A stretch of DNA of 64,000 nucleotides, taken from the NCBI RefSeq assembly GCF_021462825.1, contig NZ_JAKEEB010000006.1, positions 62,001 through 126,000 of the forward strand, read 5' to 3'. The notes under the pieces are model-generated. The model saw only the letters and a program-made list of their open reading frames with translations, made no database searches and was not told the origin of the DNA. This stretch comes from Streptomyces glomeratus (lineage in GTDB: Bacteria; Actinomycetota; Actinomycetes; Streptomycetales; Streptomycetaceae). A program made the position numbers and the translations under genes. This document shows, in pieces, positions 1 through 9,743 of this stretch. Position 1 is the stretch's first letter; every line of letters starts with the position of its first letter.

Positions 1-175
1 CCATGATCACCCCGAGGCCGGTGGCGTCCCAGGAGTCCAGTTCGGACAGGTCGAGCACCAGGTCGCCGACTCCGCCGTCGACGGCCGAGTGCAGGACCGT
101 ACGGGCGTCCGCCGCGCTGCGGACGTCGAGGCGGCCCCCGACGACCAGCTCGGCGTGGTCGCCCCTGATGTGCAT
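1..175 (-). CDS. STAS-domain protein (anti-sigma factor antagonist-like), 3' end cut by window edge
   Basis: The 58 visible residues start MHIRGDHAELVVGGRLDVRS and run through a strand-helix pattern to LDLSELDSWDATGLGVIM. This matches the STAS fold of SpoIIAA/RsbV-type antagonists, where a Ser/Thr in the D(S/T)xG loop is phosphorylated by an anti-sigma kinase. Here that loop reads WDATGLG, with Thr at the acceptor position. The ATG is preceded by GGGGAG about 7 bases upstream. The C-terminal half lies outside the window, so the partner cannot be judged. By analogy with the family it would act in cytoplasmic partner switching. The family call is fairly secure, the specific role is unknown. Confidence 0.75.
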   Translation of the reverse strand, partial: MHIRGDHAELVVGGRLDVRSAADARTVLHSAVDGGVGDLVLDLSELDSWDATGLGVIM

Positions 176-330
176 ATGCGCTCCCCGAGAGTGCGTCGTC
201 CGTACTCCGTGTTGTTGTTGTGCAACGTCTGACTGCGCTGAGCGCAGTCAGGTTGCCGTCTGTAAGCGAACCGATACCGAATTCACCCGATGAGGTGAGG
301 ACTCAGGAGTGCGTGCGATTCGGTGCGTCT

Positions 331-1179
331 TCAGTACGTGTAGAAGCCCTGCCCGGTCTTGCGGCCGAAGTCACCGGCGTCAACCATCCGGCGCATCAGC
401 TCCGGCGGAGCGAACTTCTCGTCCTGGGACTCCGTGTAGATGTTGCTCGTGGCGTGCAGCAGGATGTCGACGCCGGTGAGGTCGGCCGTGGCCAGCGGTC
501 CCATGGCGTGGCCGAAGCCCAGCTTGCAGGCGAGGTCGATGTCCTCGGCGGTGGCCACGCCCGACTCGTACAGCTTCGTCGCCTCGACGACCAGGGCCGA
601 GATGAGACGGGTCGTCACAAAGCCGGCGACGTCGCGGTTGACGACGATGCAGGTCTTGCCGACGGACTCGGCGAACTCGCGCGCGGCGGCCAGCGTCCGG
701 TCGCTGGTCTTGTAACCGCGGACCAGCTCGACGAGCTGCATCATCGGCACCGGGGAGAAGAAGTGCACACCGACGACCCGCTCCGGGTGCTCGGTGGCCG
801 CCGCGATCTTGGTGATCGGGATGGCGGAGGTGTTGGACGCCAGCACGGTGTCCTCGCGGACGATCTTGTCGAGCGTCCGGAAGATCTCGTGCTTGACCTC
901 GAGCTTCTCGAAGACCGCCTCGACGACGATGTCCGCGTCGGCGGCGGCGTCCAGGTCGGTGGTCGCCGTGATACGGGCGAGCGCCGCTTCCGCGTCGTGC
1001 GCCTCGAGCCGGCCCTTGCTCACGAACTTGTCGTAGGAGGCTTTGATGCCGTCCGTGCCACGCGTCAGCGCCTCGTCCGTGACGTCACGCAGGACGACAT
1101 CCCAACCGGCCTGGGCCGATACCTGGGCAATACCGGAACCCATGAGTCCGGCTCCGATGACGGCAAGCTTCCGTGCCAC
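331..1179 (-). CDS. 3-hydroxybutyryl-CoA dehydrogenase
   Basis: A 282-residue soluble enzyme expected to interconvert acetoacetyl-CoA and 3-hydroxybutyryl-CoA with NAD(P)H. The N-terminus has the Rossmann motif GAGLMG (residues 9-14). The C-terminal dimerisation domain shows VNRDVAGFVTTRL and ends GRKTGQGFYTY, both typical of the HAD/HBDH family. I chose the GTG at 1179 because GGGGAG lies about 8 bases upstream and because the reading frame further upstream is not conserved-looking. Length matches single-domain hydroxybutyryl-CoA dehydrogenases and not the larger FadB fusions. In actinomycetes such enzymes feed butyryl-CoA/ethylmalonyl-CoA and polyhydroxybutyrate metabolism. Which of these applies here is inference. 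Confidence 0.9.
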   Translation of the reverse strand: MARKLAVIGAGLMGSGIAQVSAQAGWDVVLRDVTDEALTRGTDGIKASYDKFVSKGRLEAHDAEAALARITATTDLDAAADADIVVEAVFEKLEVKHEIFRTLDKIVREDTVLASNTSAIPITKIAAATEHPERVVGVHFFSPVPMMQLVELVRGYKTSDRTLAAAREFAESVGKTCIVVNRDVAGFVTTRLISALVVEATKLYESGVATAEDIDLACKLGFGHAMGPLATADLTGVDILLHATSNIYTESQDEKFAPPELMRRMVDAGDFGRKTGQGFYTY

Positions 1180-1210
1180 TGTGCGACTCCCCTGAACGCT
1201 GTGCCTATAG

Positions 1211-1241
1211 GCCTCTCGGCCGGACCCTAGCGTCCGAGAGG
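1211..1241. promoter_or_regulatory. Inverted repeat upstream of the hydroxybutyryl-CoA dehydrogenase gene
   Basis: The 9-base arms GCCTCTCGG (1211-1219) and CCGAGAGGC (1233-1241) are perfect inverted repeats separated by 13 bases, 32 bases upstream of the GTG start. On the minus strand the spacer contains TAGGGT, a plausible -10 hexamer. The repeat could therefore be an operator overlapping the promoter, or simply a leader hairpin. The rest of the 354-base interval to 1533 shows no gene that I can support. Confidence 0.35.
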
Positions 1242-1533
1242 CGCTGTGTGACCGGTTAGTAACGCGCGTCACGTCTCACATGACGGACTTCACACCGGCA
1301 CGATTCATTCCGCCGCCCGGACGGCGTACTTGAGCACCCGCCGCCTCAACGGCTGTTCGCTGTCGCCCAGAAGCGATAGCGCCCCACACACCACTTCGTC
1401 CGGATTGCGTTGCACCGTCGTGGGCCGCCGCACCGCTGCCGTACGGCGTCACAGCCGCCCCGGCCCCGCGCACCGGCCGTGACGGCCGGCACACGGGTGT
1501 CCGGGACGGCCGGTGCCTAACTACGCTGGTCGC

Positions 1534-2106
1534 ATGGTCAATCTGACGCGCATCTACACGCGGACCGGCGACAAGGGCACCACGCACCTCGGGGACATGA
1601 GCCGGGTGCCGAAGACCGATCTGCGCATCGCCGCCTACGCGGACGCCAACGAGGCGAACGCGGTGATCGGCACCGCGATCGCCCTGGGAAACCTCTCCGA
1701 GGAGGTCGTCAAGGTCCTCACCCGCGTGCAGAACGACCTGTTCGACGTGGGCGCGGACCTGTCGACGCCGGTCGCGGAGAACCCGGAGTTCCCGCCCCTG
1801 AGGGTCGAGCAGTTCTATGTCGACCGGCTGGAGGCGGACTGCGACCGCTTCCTCGCCGAGCTGGAGAAGCTGCGTTCCTTCATCCTGCCCGGCGGCACCC
1901 CGGGCGCGGCCCTGCTGCACCAGGCGTGCACGGTCGCACGGCGCGCCGAGCGCTCCACCTGGGCCGCGCTGGAGGCCCACGCCGAGGTCATGAACCCGCT
2001 GACCGCGACCTATCTCAACCGCCTGTCGGACCTGCTGTTCATCCTGGCCCGGTACGCCAACAAGGAGACCGGGGACGTGCTGTGGGTCCCGGGTGGGGAG
2101 CGCTGA
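1534..2106 (+). CDS. Cob(I)alamin adenosyltransferase, PduO type
   Basis: A 190-residue protein that transfers the 5'-deoxyadenosyl group of ATP to cob(I)alamin, giving adenosylcobalamin. The ATP-binding N-terminus RIYTRTGDKGTT and the later ILPGGTPGAALLHQACTVAR and YLNRLSDLLF segments are hallmarks of the PduO-type trimeric enzymes. The ATG at 1534 is chosen because MVNLTRIYTRTGD is the usual family start. There is no good ribosome-binding site; a -10-like TACGCT ends about 8 bases before the ATG, so the message may be leaderless (inference). The product is the cofactor of the methylmalonyl-CoA mutase encoded at 57.5-61.5 kb. Confidence 0.93.
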   Translation: MVNLTRIYTRTGDKGTTHLGDMSRVPKTDLRIAAYADANEANAVIGTAIALGNLSEEVVKVLTRVQNDLFDVGADLSTPVAENPEFPPLRVEQFYVDRLEADCDRFLAELEKLRSFILPGGTPGAALLHQACTVARRAERSTWAALEAHAEVMNPLTATYLNRLSDLLFILARYANKETGDVLWVPGGER

Positions 2107-2132
2107 CCGGCGCTCCCCACCGAGCGCACACC

Positions 2133-2369
2133 TCAGCGGCCGCCGTCCTGTGCGGCGTCCCGGTCCGCCGCCGAGAGCGCGGATTCGGCGGCGGCCACCT
2201 TCCTCTCCATGTCCTGCTGCGTGTCCTGCCGCGCGCCCGCGGAAGCGGAGGGCGTCGAGGACGAGGCGGCCGGGGCGGCCGTGCCCTGGTCCCGGGCACA
2301 GCCCGCGGCGAGGCCCACGAGCAGGACCACCGCGGGGACCGCGACCCACGGCATCCGCCGGCCCCGCAT
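2133..2369 (-). CDS. Small lipoprotein
   Basis: A 78-residue protein starting MRGRRMPWVAVP, with a positively charged n-region, a hydrophobic core and the lipobox LAAGC (Cys24). It is predicted to be lipid-anchored on the outer face of the membrane. The mature part is a Pro/Ser/Ala-rich spacer followed by a short charged helix (DMERKVAAAESALSAADRDA). The start codon overlaps the stop of the upstream secreted-protein gene as TGATG, so the two are probably translationally coupled. No enzymatic motif is visible. The position behind a two-component system suggests an envelope-related output or accessory protein, but that is inference only. Confidence 0.75.
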   Translation of the reverse strand: MRGRRMPWVAVPAVVLLVGLAAGCARDQGTAAPAASSSTPSASAGARQDTQQDMERKVAAAESALSAADRDAAQDGGR

Positions 2370-2770
2370 CAGCTCGCCGCCTTTCCGTTCTCGTGGTCCG
2401 CGCACCAGCTCTTGACCCCGGCGAGATCCTTCTGCCGCTGCTGGAGCGTCGGCACCAGGGACCTGCGGAAGTCCAGCCGGTGCTGGAGATAGGTGGCGAT
2501 CTCGCCGTGGCCGGCCTTCTTCGCGTTGTCCACGCGCTGCTGGAGCCGGGCGACCGACCCGCGGACATCGGCGCCCCCGTCGAGCCGCTCCAGTGCCCGC
2601 TCGATCCGCGCGTCGATCTTCGGCACCCGCTTGCACAGTGCCCGTGCCCCGTCACCGGTCGGAGTGGGAGCGGCCGAGTCCGCGGCCGCCGCCGCGCCGG
2701 TCCCGCTCACCAGCAGCGCGGCCGTGGCCAGCCCCGCGAGCAGGGTGCGCCTGCTGCGTCGTGCGTTCAT
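2369..2770 (-). CDS. Small secreted protein, unknown function
   Basis: A 133-residue protein with an N-terminal export signal: MNARRSRRTLLAGL, then a hydrophobic stretch and an Ala-rich cleavage region near residue 30. The mature domain is almost entirely charged helix (IDARIERALERL, LQQRVDNAKKAG, LQQRQKDLAGVKSWC). It has only two cysteines (Cys46 and Cys123), which could form a disulfide outside the cell. It begins 50 bases after the histidine-kinase gene and shares a base with the start of the lipoprotein gene downstream, so the four genes (regulator, kinase, secreted protein, lipoprotein) may form one transcript. I do not recognise the family. Confidence 0.75.
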   Translation of the reverse strand: MNARRSRRTLLAGLATAALLVSGTGAAAAADSAAPTPTGDGARALCKRVPKIDARIERALERLDGGADVRGSVARLQQRVDNAKKAGHGEIATYLQHRLDFRRSLVPTLQQRQKDLAGVKSWCADHENGKAAS

Positions 2771-2820
2771 CTTCGCCTCCGTTCCCGGACGGCCCCGTAG
2801 TCCGTCCGTCGTCGCGGAGG

Positions 2821-4284
2821 TTAGGAACCGTCTTTGTGGGAACTCTGTGACCGGTTTGCCCCGGCCGCCGCGATCAGCCAGTCCCGCCGTTCGGGCAGGG
2901 CCCCGCCCGCCCGCGGCAGCCGCACCTCGAACCGCGCACCGGCGCCCTCCGGGCCGTCCGTCACCGTGACGCTCCCCCGGTGCAGAGCCGTCTGCTGGGC
3001 GACCAGGGTCAGGCCGAGACCGGTGCCGGCGCTGTCCGGCCCCCGTCGGAACCGTTCGAAGATCCGGCCGCGGGCCTCGGGCGGGACGCCCGGACCGCGG
3101 TCGTCCACCGTGATCACGGCCTCGGTGCCGGTCCCCGCCACAGCGACCGCGACGGTCGCCCGCCCCTGCGGGTCCCGGCCGTGCGCAAGCGCGTTGAGGA
3201 GCAGGTTGTCCAGCACCAGCCGCAGTCCGGGTTCCCAGCCGTGCACGGTGAGCCCGGGCTCCGCCCGCAGGGTGATCCGGGCGTGCGGATCGCGGCGGCG
3301 GGCCTCCGCGACCGCCGCGTCCGCGGCCTCCGCCACGTCCACCGTCCGGAACGCCTCCGCCTCCACCAGGTCGCCGCGCCCCAGCTCGCGCAGCATCACC
3401 AGCAGGCCGAGCAGGCGGGCGTGCTCCCGGCGCAGATCGGCGAGGACCTCCGTGCGGTCGGGCTCGGGCAGAGCGGGGTGGTCGGCGAGGATGTCGAGGT
3501 TGGTGCCCATGCTCATGAGCGGGGTGCGCAGTTCGTGCGAGGCCGCGGCGGAGAAGGAGCGGGCCGTCTGCAGGGCCTCGGCGGTGCGGGCGGCCTGTTC
3601 GTCGTAGCGGGCGAGGACCGTCCGCAGGGTGGCCGCGAGGTCGTCGACCTCCCGCACGCCGGTCGGCTCGTGGCGCAGCCGGGCGGCACTGGTCCGCGGG
3701 TCGAGGCCCGCGGTGCGACGGCCGAGGCGGCGCAGCGGGCCGGTGGCACCGGTGGCGACGCCCCAGGCGAGCAGGCCGGACATCGGGGCGGCGAGCAGGG
3801 CGGTGAGGACCACCCGTCGTCGCACCAGACGGAGTTGGGTGCGGTCGGCGGCGTCGGGGCGGAACACCCAGAGGGTGCCCGTGGCTCGGGGGCCGCTGAC
3901 CGGCACGGCCAGGGCCCGCCAGCTGTGCCCGGCGTCCCGCACGGTGACCGGTCCGGCGGCCCTCGCGGGCAGGGTGACCGAGGCGCCGGGCTGCGGTCCG
4001 CCGCTGAAGGCCGCCGTGGGTCCGACCACGCGCACGCCGACGTCGAGCGCGGCGCTGTACAGCTGCCGTTCCCTGGTGTCGGCCGCCTTGGGCCGGCCGG
4101 CGGCGGCCGCGCGGAGCAGGGCGCGGGCGTCCGGGGCCACGGCGGTGGCCCGCTCGCGCAGATGGTCGTCCTCCTCGTGGCGCAGGTCCTGGGCGACCAG
4201 GCGCAGCAGCAGCCAGCCGGAGGCGAGCACCAGCAGCGGGACGGTGAGTCCCACGGCCAGCCCGATGCGTGTGGACAGTCTCAT
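2821..4284 (-). CDS. Two-component sensor histidine kinase, OmpR-partner type
   Basis: A 487-residue membrane kinase. It has a first membrane helix at about residues 8-30, an extracytoplasmic sensor of roughly 130 residues, and a second helix (LTALLAAPMSGLLAWG) leading into a HAMP-like linker. The HisKA box SAAASHELRTPLMSMG carries the phospho-accepting His. The ATPase domain shows LVLDNLLLNALAHG (N box), DRGPGVPPEARGRIFERF (G1/F box) and GTGLGLTLV (G2). ATG at 4284 gives MRLSTRIGLAVG just before the first membrane helix. The cognate regulator gene lies upstream, separated by a tandem repeat. The signal sensed is not evident. Confidence 0.88.
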   Translation of the reverse strand: MRLSTRIGLAVGLTVPLLVLASGWLLLRLVAQDLRHEEDDHLRERATAVAPDARALLRAAAAGRPKAADTRERQLYSAALDVGVRVVGPTAAFSGGPQPGASVTLPARAAGPVTVRDAGHSWRALAVPVSGPRATGTLWVFRPDAADRTQLRLVRRRVVLTALLAAPMSGLLAWGVATGATGPLRRLGRRTAGLDPRTSAARLRHEPTGVREVDDLAATLRTVLARYDEQAARTAEALQTARSFSAAASHELRTPLMSMGTNLDILADHPALPEPDRTEVLADLRREHARLLGLLVMLRELGRGDLVEAEAFRTVDVAEAADAAVAEARRRDPHARITLRAEPGLTVHGWEPGLRLVLDNLLLNALAHGRDPQGRATVAVAVAGTGTEAVITVDDRGPGVPPEARGRIFERFRRGPDSAGTGLGLTLVAQQTALHRGSVTVTDGPEGAGARFEVRLPRAGGALPERRDWLIAAAGANRSQSSHKDGS

Positions 4285-4302
4285 GACGACTCCTCCGCCC
4301 GG

Positions 4303-4430
4303 CCCGTGACCCGCCGCCCGGCACCCACCCGACCGGCCCCAAGGCACATGACCCGCCTCCCGGCACCCACCCGACCGGCCCCAAGGCACATGACCCATCT
4401 CCCGGCACCCACCCGACCGGCCCAAAAGCC
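4303..4430. repeat. 42-bp tandem repeat between response-regulator and kinase genes
   Basis: About three copies of a 42-base unit beginning GGCACCCACCCGACCGGCCC, starting near 4320, 4362 and 4404, fill nearly all of the 169-base gap between the regulator stop (4454) and the kinase start (4284). The copies are almost identical; the left flank is a degenerate partial copy. Because 42 is a multiple of three, copy-number change would not alter any reading frame through it. Confidence 0.85.
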
Positions 4431-4453
4431 CGTCGCCCGTGCCCCGGCGCCCG

Positions 4454-5149
4454 TCACGGCTCCCCCCGCAGGACGAAGCCCACCCCGCGCACGGTGTGCA
4501 CCAGCCGCTTGCCGCCGTCCGCCTCCAGCTTGCGCCGCAGATAGCTGACGAAGGTGTCGACGGCGTCGGTGCGCACATCGAAGTCGTAGCCCCACACCCG
4601 GTCCAGGAGCTGGTCGCGGGTGAGGACCAGACCGGCGTTGCGGGCGAGCACCTCCAGCAGTTCGAACTCGCGCCGGGTCAGCTCGAGGCGCCGGCCCGCC
4701 CGGTGGGCGGTGCGGGCCGCAGGGTCGATCACCAGGTCCGCCACCCGCAGAACGTCCCGGTCCACCGGCGGCCGCCGGCGCAGCAGGGCGTGCAACCGCA
4801 GGACCAGCTCCTGGAGGGCGAAGGGTTTGACGAGGTAGTCGTCGCCGCCGGCCTGGAGCCCGGCGATCCGGTCCGCCGTCTCGTCGAGCGCGGAGAGCAT
4901 GAGGACCGGCAGGTCCCGGCCGTCGCCCCGGAGCCGTGTGCACACCTCGATACCGCTCATGCCGGGCATCGACACATCGAGGACGAGTACGTCGGGCGGT
5001 GTGTCCCGGATCGCGGCCAGCGCCTCCGCGCCGCTTGCGGCGGTGCGCACACGGAAGCCGCCGAGCCGCAGCCCGCGCTCCAGTGAACGGCGGATGGCCG
5101 GATCGTCGTCGACGACCAGCACCGCGCCAGGCCGTATGCCCTCGCTCAT
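4454..5149 (-). CDS. OmpR/PhoB-family response regulator
   Basis: A 231-residue DNA-binding regulator. The receiver domain has the acidic cluster DDD (residues 14-16), phospho-acceptor Asp58 in VLVLDVSMPG, Thr/Ser in MLSALDE and the conserved Lys in VKPFALQEL. The C-terminal winged helix begins around residue 130 and contains LTRREFELLEVLARN, VLTRDQLLDRVWG and VDTFVSYLRRKLEADG, with the terminal hairpin VRGVGFVL. It lies upstream of its kinase in the usual order. Targets may include the two small exported proteins downstream, which is inference from position. Confidence 0.93.
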   Translation of the reverse strand: MSEGIRPGAVLVVDDDPAIRRSLERGLRLGGFRVRTAASGAEALAAIRDTPPDVLVLDVSMPGMSGIEVCTRLRGDGRDLPVLMLSALDETADRIAGLQAGGDDYLVKPFALQELVLRLHALLRRRPPVDRDVLRVADLVIDPAARTAHRAGRRLELTRREFELLEVLARNAGLVLTRDQLLDRVWGYDFDVRTDAVDTFVSYLRRKLEADGGKRLVHTVRGVGFVLRGEP

Positions 5150-5167
5150 CCGCCCTCCCGCTTCCGG

Positions 5168-5746
5168 CTACCGTTCGGTCAGCGTACGGTCCCCCTGCTC
5201 GTGGGCATCGGCGGCCGGGGCCTTCCTGGGAAAGAGCAGGTACGACAGCGCGATCAGACCGTAGACGCCGACCGTGCGCACGGCCACCCACTGGAAGGTG
5301 CGCAGCGCGGAGACGTCGCCGTCGTCACCGACGTACCGGATGGCGAGTTCCAGCAGCACGAGCGCCACCGCCGCCCCGAGCACCGCCCGCAGCCACAGGC
5401 GCGCCTCGTGCCGGGCGCGGGCCCGGCCGTGCCGCGGCGGTTTCGGCGGAGGCGGGCCCCCGGCCAGCCGATGGGCCGCGTGACCGTCGAGCCACCGGAT
5501 CAGGTAGGGCCCGTAGGCGACGGTGAAGCCGAGGTAGAGCGCCGCCAGCCCGTGCTCCCAGCTCGGCGTGGCACCGTTCTTCAGGTCGACCGCCGCCGCC
5601 GCGAACAGCACCAGCTCCAGCAGTGGCTCGCACAGCAGCAGTGCCATACCGGCGCGCCGCCGCTTCAGCAGGTAACGGACGGCCAGGCCCGCCGCCAGCA
5701 GCACCCAGAAGCCGGCCTCGCAGGCGACGATCAGTGCCACGATCAC
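5168..5746 (-). CDS. Polytopic membrane protein, unknown function
   Basis: A 192-residue integral membrane protein with about five to six hydrophobic segments, for example IVALIVACEAGFWVLLAAGL at the N-terminus, LLELVLFAAAAVDL, LAALYLGFTVAYGPYLIRW, LRAVLGAAVALVLLELAIRY and GVYGLIALSYLLF. A cytoplasmic Pro/Arg-rich loop lies near residues 115-130. No catalytic motif is seen. It ends 18 bases before the response-regulator start and could be transcribed with it. It is divergent from the ChiS-like kinase gene, with 152 bases of shared promoter region between them. The function is not recognised. Confidence 0.75.
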   Translation of the reverse strand: MIVALIVACEAGFWVLLAAGLAVRYLLKRRRAGMALLLCEPLLELVLFAAAAVDLKNGATPSWEHGLAALYLGFTVAYGPYLIRWLDGHAAHRLAGGPPPPKPPRHGRARARHEARLWLRAVLGAAVALVLLELAIRYVGDDGDVSALRTFQWVAVRTVGVYGLIALSYLLFPRKAPAADAHEQGDRTLTER

Positions 5747-5898
5747 GGTTCGCTCCCCTCGCTCGTCCCACCAGACTTCCGCCGCGGGACGCCCGCGGCG
5801 TCGTCGGCGGTGACGAGCTCGCGGTACATCGAAAGATGCAGTCCGGGACCCTTCCGGGGACGCACGCGGGCGGCCCGCGGGCCGTGTTGGATGGGGTC

Positions 5899-7065
5899 AT
5901 GGCCCCTCGACTCCCCCGTCCCCACCGTGACGACCTGCGCATCGCGCTGGGCGGGCTGCTCGGCGGACTGCTGCTGTGGGCCCTCGGGCTCAGCCCCCGC
6001 GGGGCACACGACCCTGTCGTGCTGTGGCCGGCGTGGTGGGTGCTGCCGGTGCCGCTCGTCGTCACGGCCGGCTGCGAACTGCTGCGCCGCACCCGGCCGA
6101 AGGCCGCCCTGCTGATCGGCACGGCCGCGCTGTGCGCCGACACGGTGACCCGGGGCAATGTGGCCACCGTCGTGATGTTCACGGACCTGATGTACGCGGC
6201 CGTCCTGTACGGCACCCCGGCCTCCGCCCGGCGTCTGCCCTGGATCACGGGGCTGCTCACGGTGATCGGCGGGGTGCTGCCCCTCGCCCTGTGGCGCGAC
6301 CCGGCGGGGCTGCTGATCGGCGTCGCTGTCGGTGTGGTGGCCCTCGCGCCGGCCGCCACCGGCTGGGTGGTGCGCGACCACCGCGACGCGGCCGAGGCCG
6401 CCCGGCTGCGCGCAGAACAGACCGCCCTGCTTGCCGAGACGGACCGCGCCCAGGCGGTCACCGCCGAACGGGCCCGGGTGGCACGGGAGTTGCACGACAT
6501 GGTCGCCAACCATCTGTCCGCGATCGCCATTCACTCCACGGCGGCCCTTTCCCTCGGCGACCCGGACACCTCCCGGGACGCGCTGGGCGTCATCCGGGAG
6601 AACAGCGTGGCGGGTCTCGCCGAGATGCGGCGGCTGATCGGGATCCTGCGCGCGGACGACGGCACACCGGCCGTGACCCCCACCCTCGACGGGCTCGGCG
6701 CCGTGGTGGAGAACGCGCGCACCAACGGACTCGACGTCACGCTCGACGCGCGGTGCGGGGAGGTGCCCGCGCCGGTGGAGCTGGCCGCGTACCGGATCGT
6801 GCAGGAGTCCTTGACCAACGCCCTCAAGCACGCCCGCCCGGGCCGCGTCACGGTGTCCCTCACCCGGCACGACGGTGTGCTGTCCGTGCGGGTGACCAGC
6901 CCCTACGGCCGTCCGGACGGGCCGCGCGCCCCGGGTTCCGGGTCCGGGCTCGTGGGGATGCGGGAGCGGGCCGTGCTGCTCGGCGGTACGTTCGACGCCG
7001 GTCCGGACGGGACCCTGTGGTCCGTGCGCGCCCGGCTTCCCCTGACCCGAGGAGAGTCCGAATGA
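5899..7065 (+). CDS. chiS: NarL-family sensor histidine kinase (ChiS-like)
   Basis: A 388-residue kinase with about five N-terminal membrane helices (residues 13-170) and almost no extracellular sensor, a short coiled coil, and the HisKA_3 box RVARELHDMVANHLSAIAI. The ATPase domain has IVQESLTNALKHARPG and GSGLVGMRERAVLLGG. The neighbouring regulator starts within its stop codon (ATGA), and a family-18 chitinase gene follows. In S. coelicolor the kinase/regulator pair directly upstream of chiC (ChiS/ChiR) controls that chitinase; the same arrangement here supports the name. The ATG at 5899 gives MAPRLPRPHRDD before the first helix, and the start is moderately certain. Confidence 0.85.
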   Translation: MAPRLPRPHRDDLRIALGGLLGGLLLWALGLSPRGAHDPVVLWPAWWVLPVPLVVTAGCELLRRTRPKAALLIGTAALCADTVTRGNVATVVMFTDLMYAAVLYGTPASARRLPWITGLLTVIGGVLPLALWRDPAGLLIGVAVGVVALAPAATGWVVRDHRDAAEAARLRAEQTALLAETDRAQAVTAERARVARELHDMVANHLSAIAIHSTAALSLGDPDTSRDALGVIRENSVAGLAEMRRLIGILRADDGTPAVTPTLDGLGAVVENARTNGLDVTLDARCGEVPAPVELAAYRIVQESLTNALKHARPGRVTVSLTRHDGVLSVRVTSPYGRPDGPRAPGSGSGLVGMRERAVLLGGTFDAGPDGTLWSVRARLPLTRGESE

Positions 7066-7703
7066 TCCGTGTGCTCGTCGCCGAGGACCAGTCCGCCGTG
7101 CGTGCCGGGCTCGTCCTCATCCTGCGCGCTGCGCCCGGCATCGAGGTGGTCGGGGAGGCGGCGGACGGCGAGGAGGCGGTGGCGCTGGCCCGGGAGCTGC
7201 GGCCGGATCTGGTCCTGATGGATGTGCAGATGCCGCGCCTGGACGGGGTGTCGGCGACCCGGCAGGTGGTCGGGGAGCAGCTCGCCGACGTCCTCGTGCT
7301 GACCACCTTCGACCTCGACGAGTATGTGTTCGGGGCGCTGCGGGCCGGGGCAGCCGGGTTTCTGCTGAAGCACGCGGAGGCCGGGGACCTGGTGGAGGCG
7401 GTCCGTACGGTGGCGCGCGGGGAGGGACTGATCGCGCCGGCCGTGACCCGGCGGCTGATCACCGCGTTCGCCGCGGGACCGGTACGGGAGCCGGAGGCCG
7501 ACCCTGCGGTTCTGGACGTCCTCACCCGCCGGGAGCGGGAGGTGCTGTCCTGCCTCGGTGAGGGGTTGTCCAACGCGGAGATCGCCGCCCGTCTGGACAT
7601 GGCGGAGGCCACCGTGAAGACCCACGTGAGCCGTCTCCTCGGAAAGCTGGGGCTGCGCAGCCGGGTCCAAGCCGCGGTGCTGGCGCAGGAGTTGAGGATC
7701 TAG
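7062..7703 (+). CDS. chiR: LuxR/NarL-family response regulator (ChiR-like)
   Basis: A 213-residue regulator. The receiver has acidic residues ED (8-9), phospho-acceptor Asp54 in LVLMDVQMPRLDG, TTFDLDEYVFGALRAGA and the conserved Lys in FLLKHAEAGDL. The C-terminal LuxR helix-turn-helix is LTRREREVLSCLGEGLSNAE followed by VKTHVSRLLGKLGLRSRVQA. The start codon overlaps the kinase stop (ATGA), with GGAG seven bases upstream. The gene ends 146 bases before the chitinase start. The role as activator of the chitinase rests on the known ChiR/chiC pair of S. coelicolor and on position. Confidence 0.9.
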   Translation: MIRVLVAEDQSAVRAGLVLILRAAPGIEVVGEAADGEEAVALARELRPDLVLMDVQMPRLDGVSATRQVVGEQLADVLVLTTFDLDEYVFGALRAGAAGFLLKHAEAGDLVEAVRTVARGEGLIAPAVTRRLITAFAAGPVREPEADPAVLDVLTRREREVLSCLGEGLSNAEIAARLDMAEATVKTHVSRLLGKLGLRSRVQAAVLAQELRI

Positions 7704-7720
7704 CACCCCGCCTTGCGCAC

Positions 7721-7762
7721 TGGTCCAGACCTATTGACCTATGGTCCAGACCTTTCTATTCT
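7721..7762 (+). promoter_or_regulatory. Chitinase promoter with two 12-bp direct repeats
   Basis: TGGTCCAGACCT occurs exactly at 7721-7732 and 7742-7753, 21 bases (two helical turns) apart. Between and across them lies a consensus-like vegetative promoter: -35 TTGACC (7734-7739), a 17-base spacer that contains the second repeat, and -10 TATTCT (7757-7762). Paired 12-bp repeats of this sequence are known in Streptomyces chitinase promoters and resemble DasR sites (consensus ACTGGTCTAGACCAGT). They mediate chitin induction and carbon repression. Confidence 0.85.
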
Positions 7763-7849
7763 CGCCGCACTGTGGGCTGAAGGCTCAGTCATGCCCACGA
7801 CACCGGCTGTGGCGCCCCTACGGCGCACATCGACAAGAGGAGGCGCAGC

Positions 7850-9688
<1,839 letters not shown>

Positions 9689-9710
9689 CCTCCACCCGCA
9701 CTCCCATCCG

Positions 9711-9743
9711 ACGAGTGAATGTGGCTAGGCCACATTCACTCGT
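9711..9743. terminator. Bidirectional hairpin between chitinase and DUF2550 gene
   Basis: A perfect 15-bp stem (ACGAGTGAATGTGGC, 9711-9725, with its complement at 9729-9743) and a 3-base loop (TAG, 9726-9728). It lies 22 bases after the chitinase stop. The minus-strand gene from the other side has its stop codon across the loop and one stem base. It can therefore end both convergent transcripts. There is no T-run, as is common for Streptomyces terminators. Confidence 0.8.
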
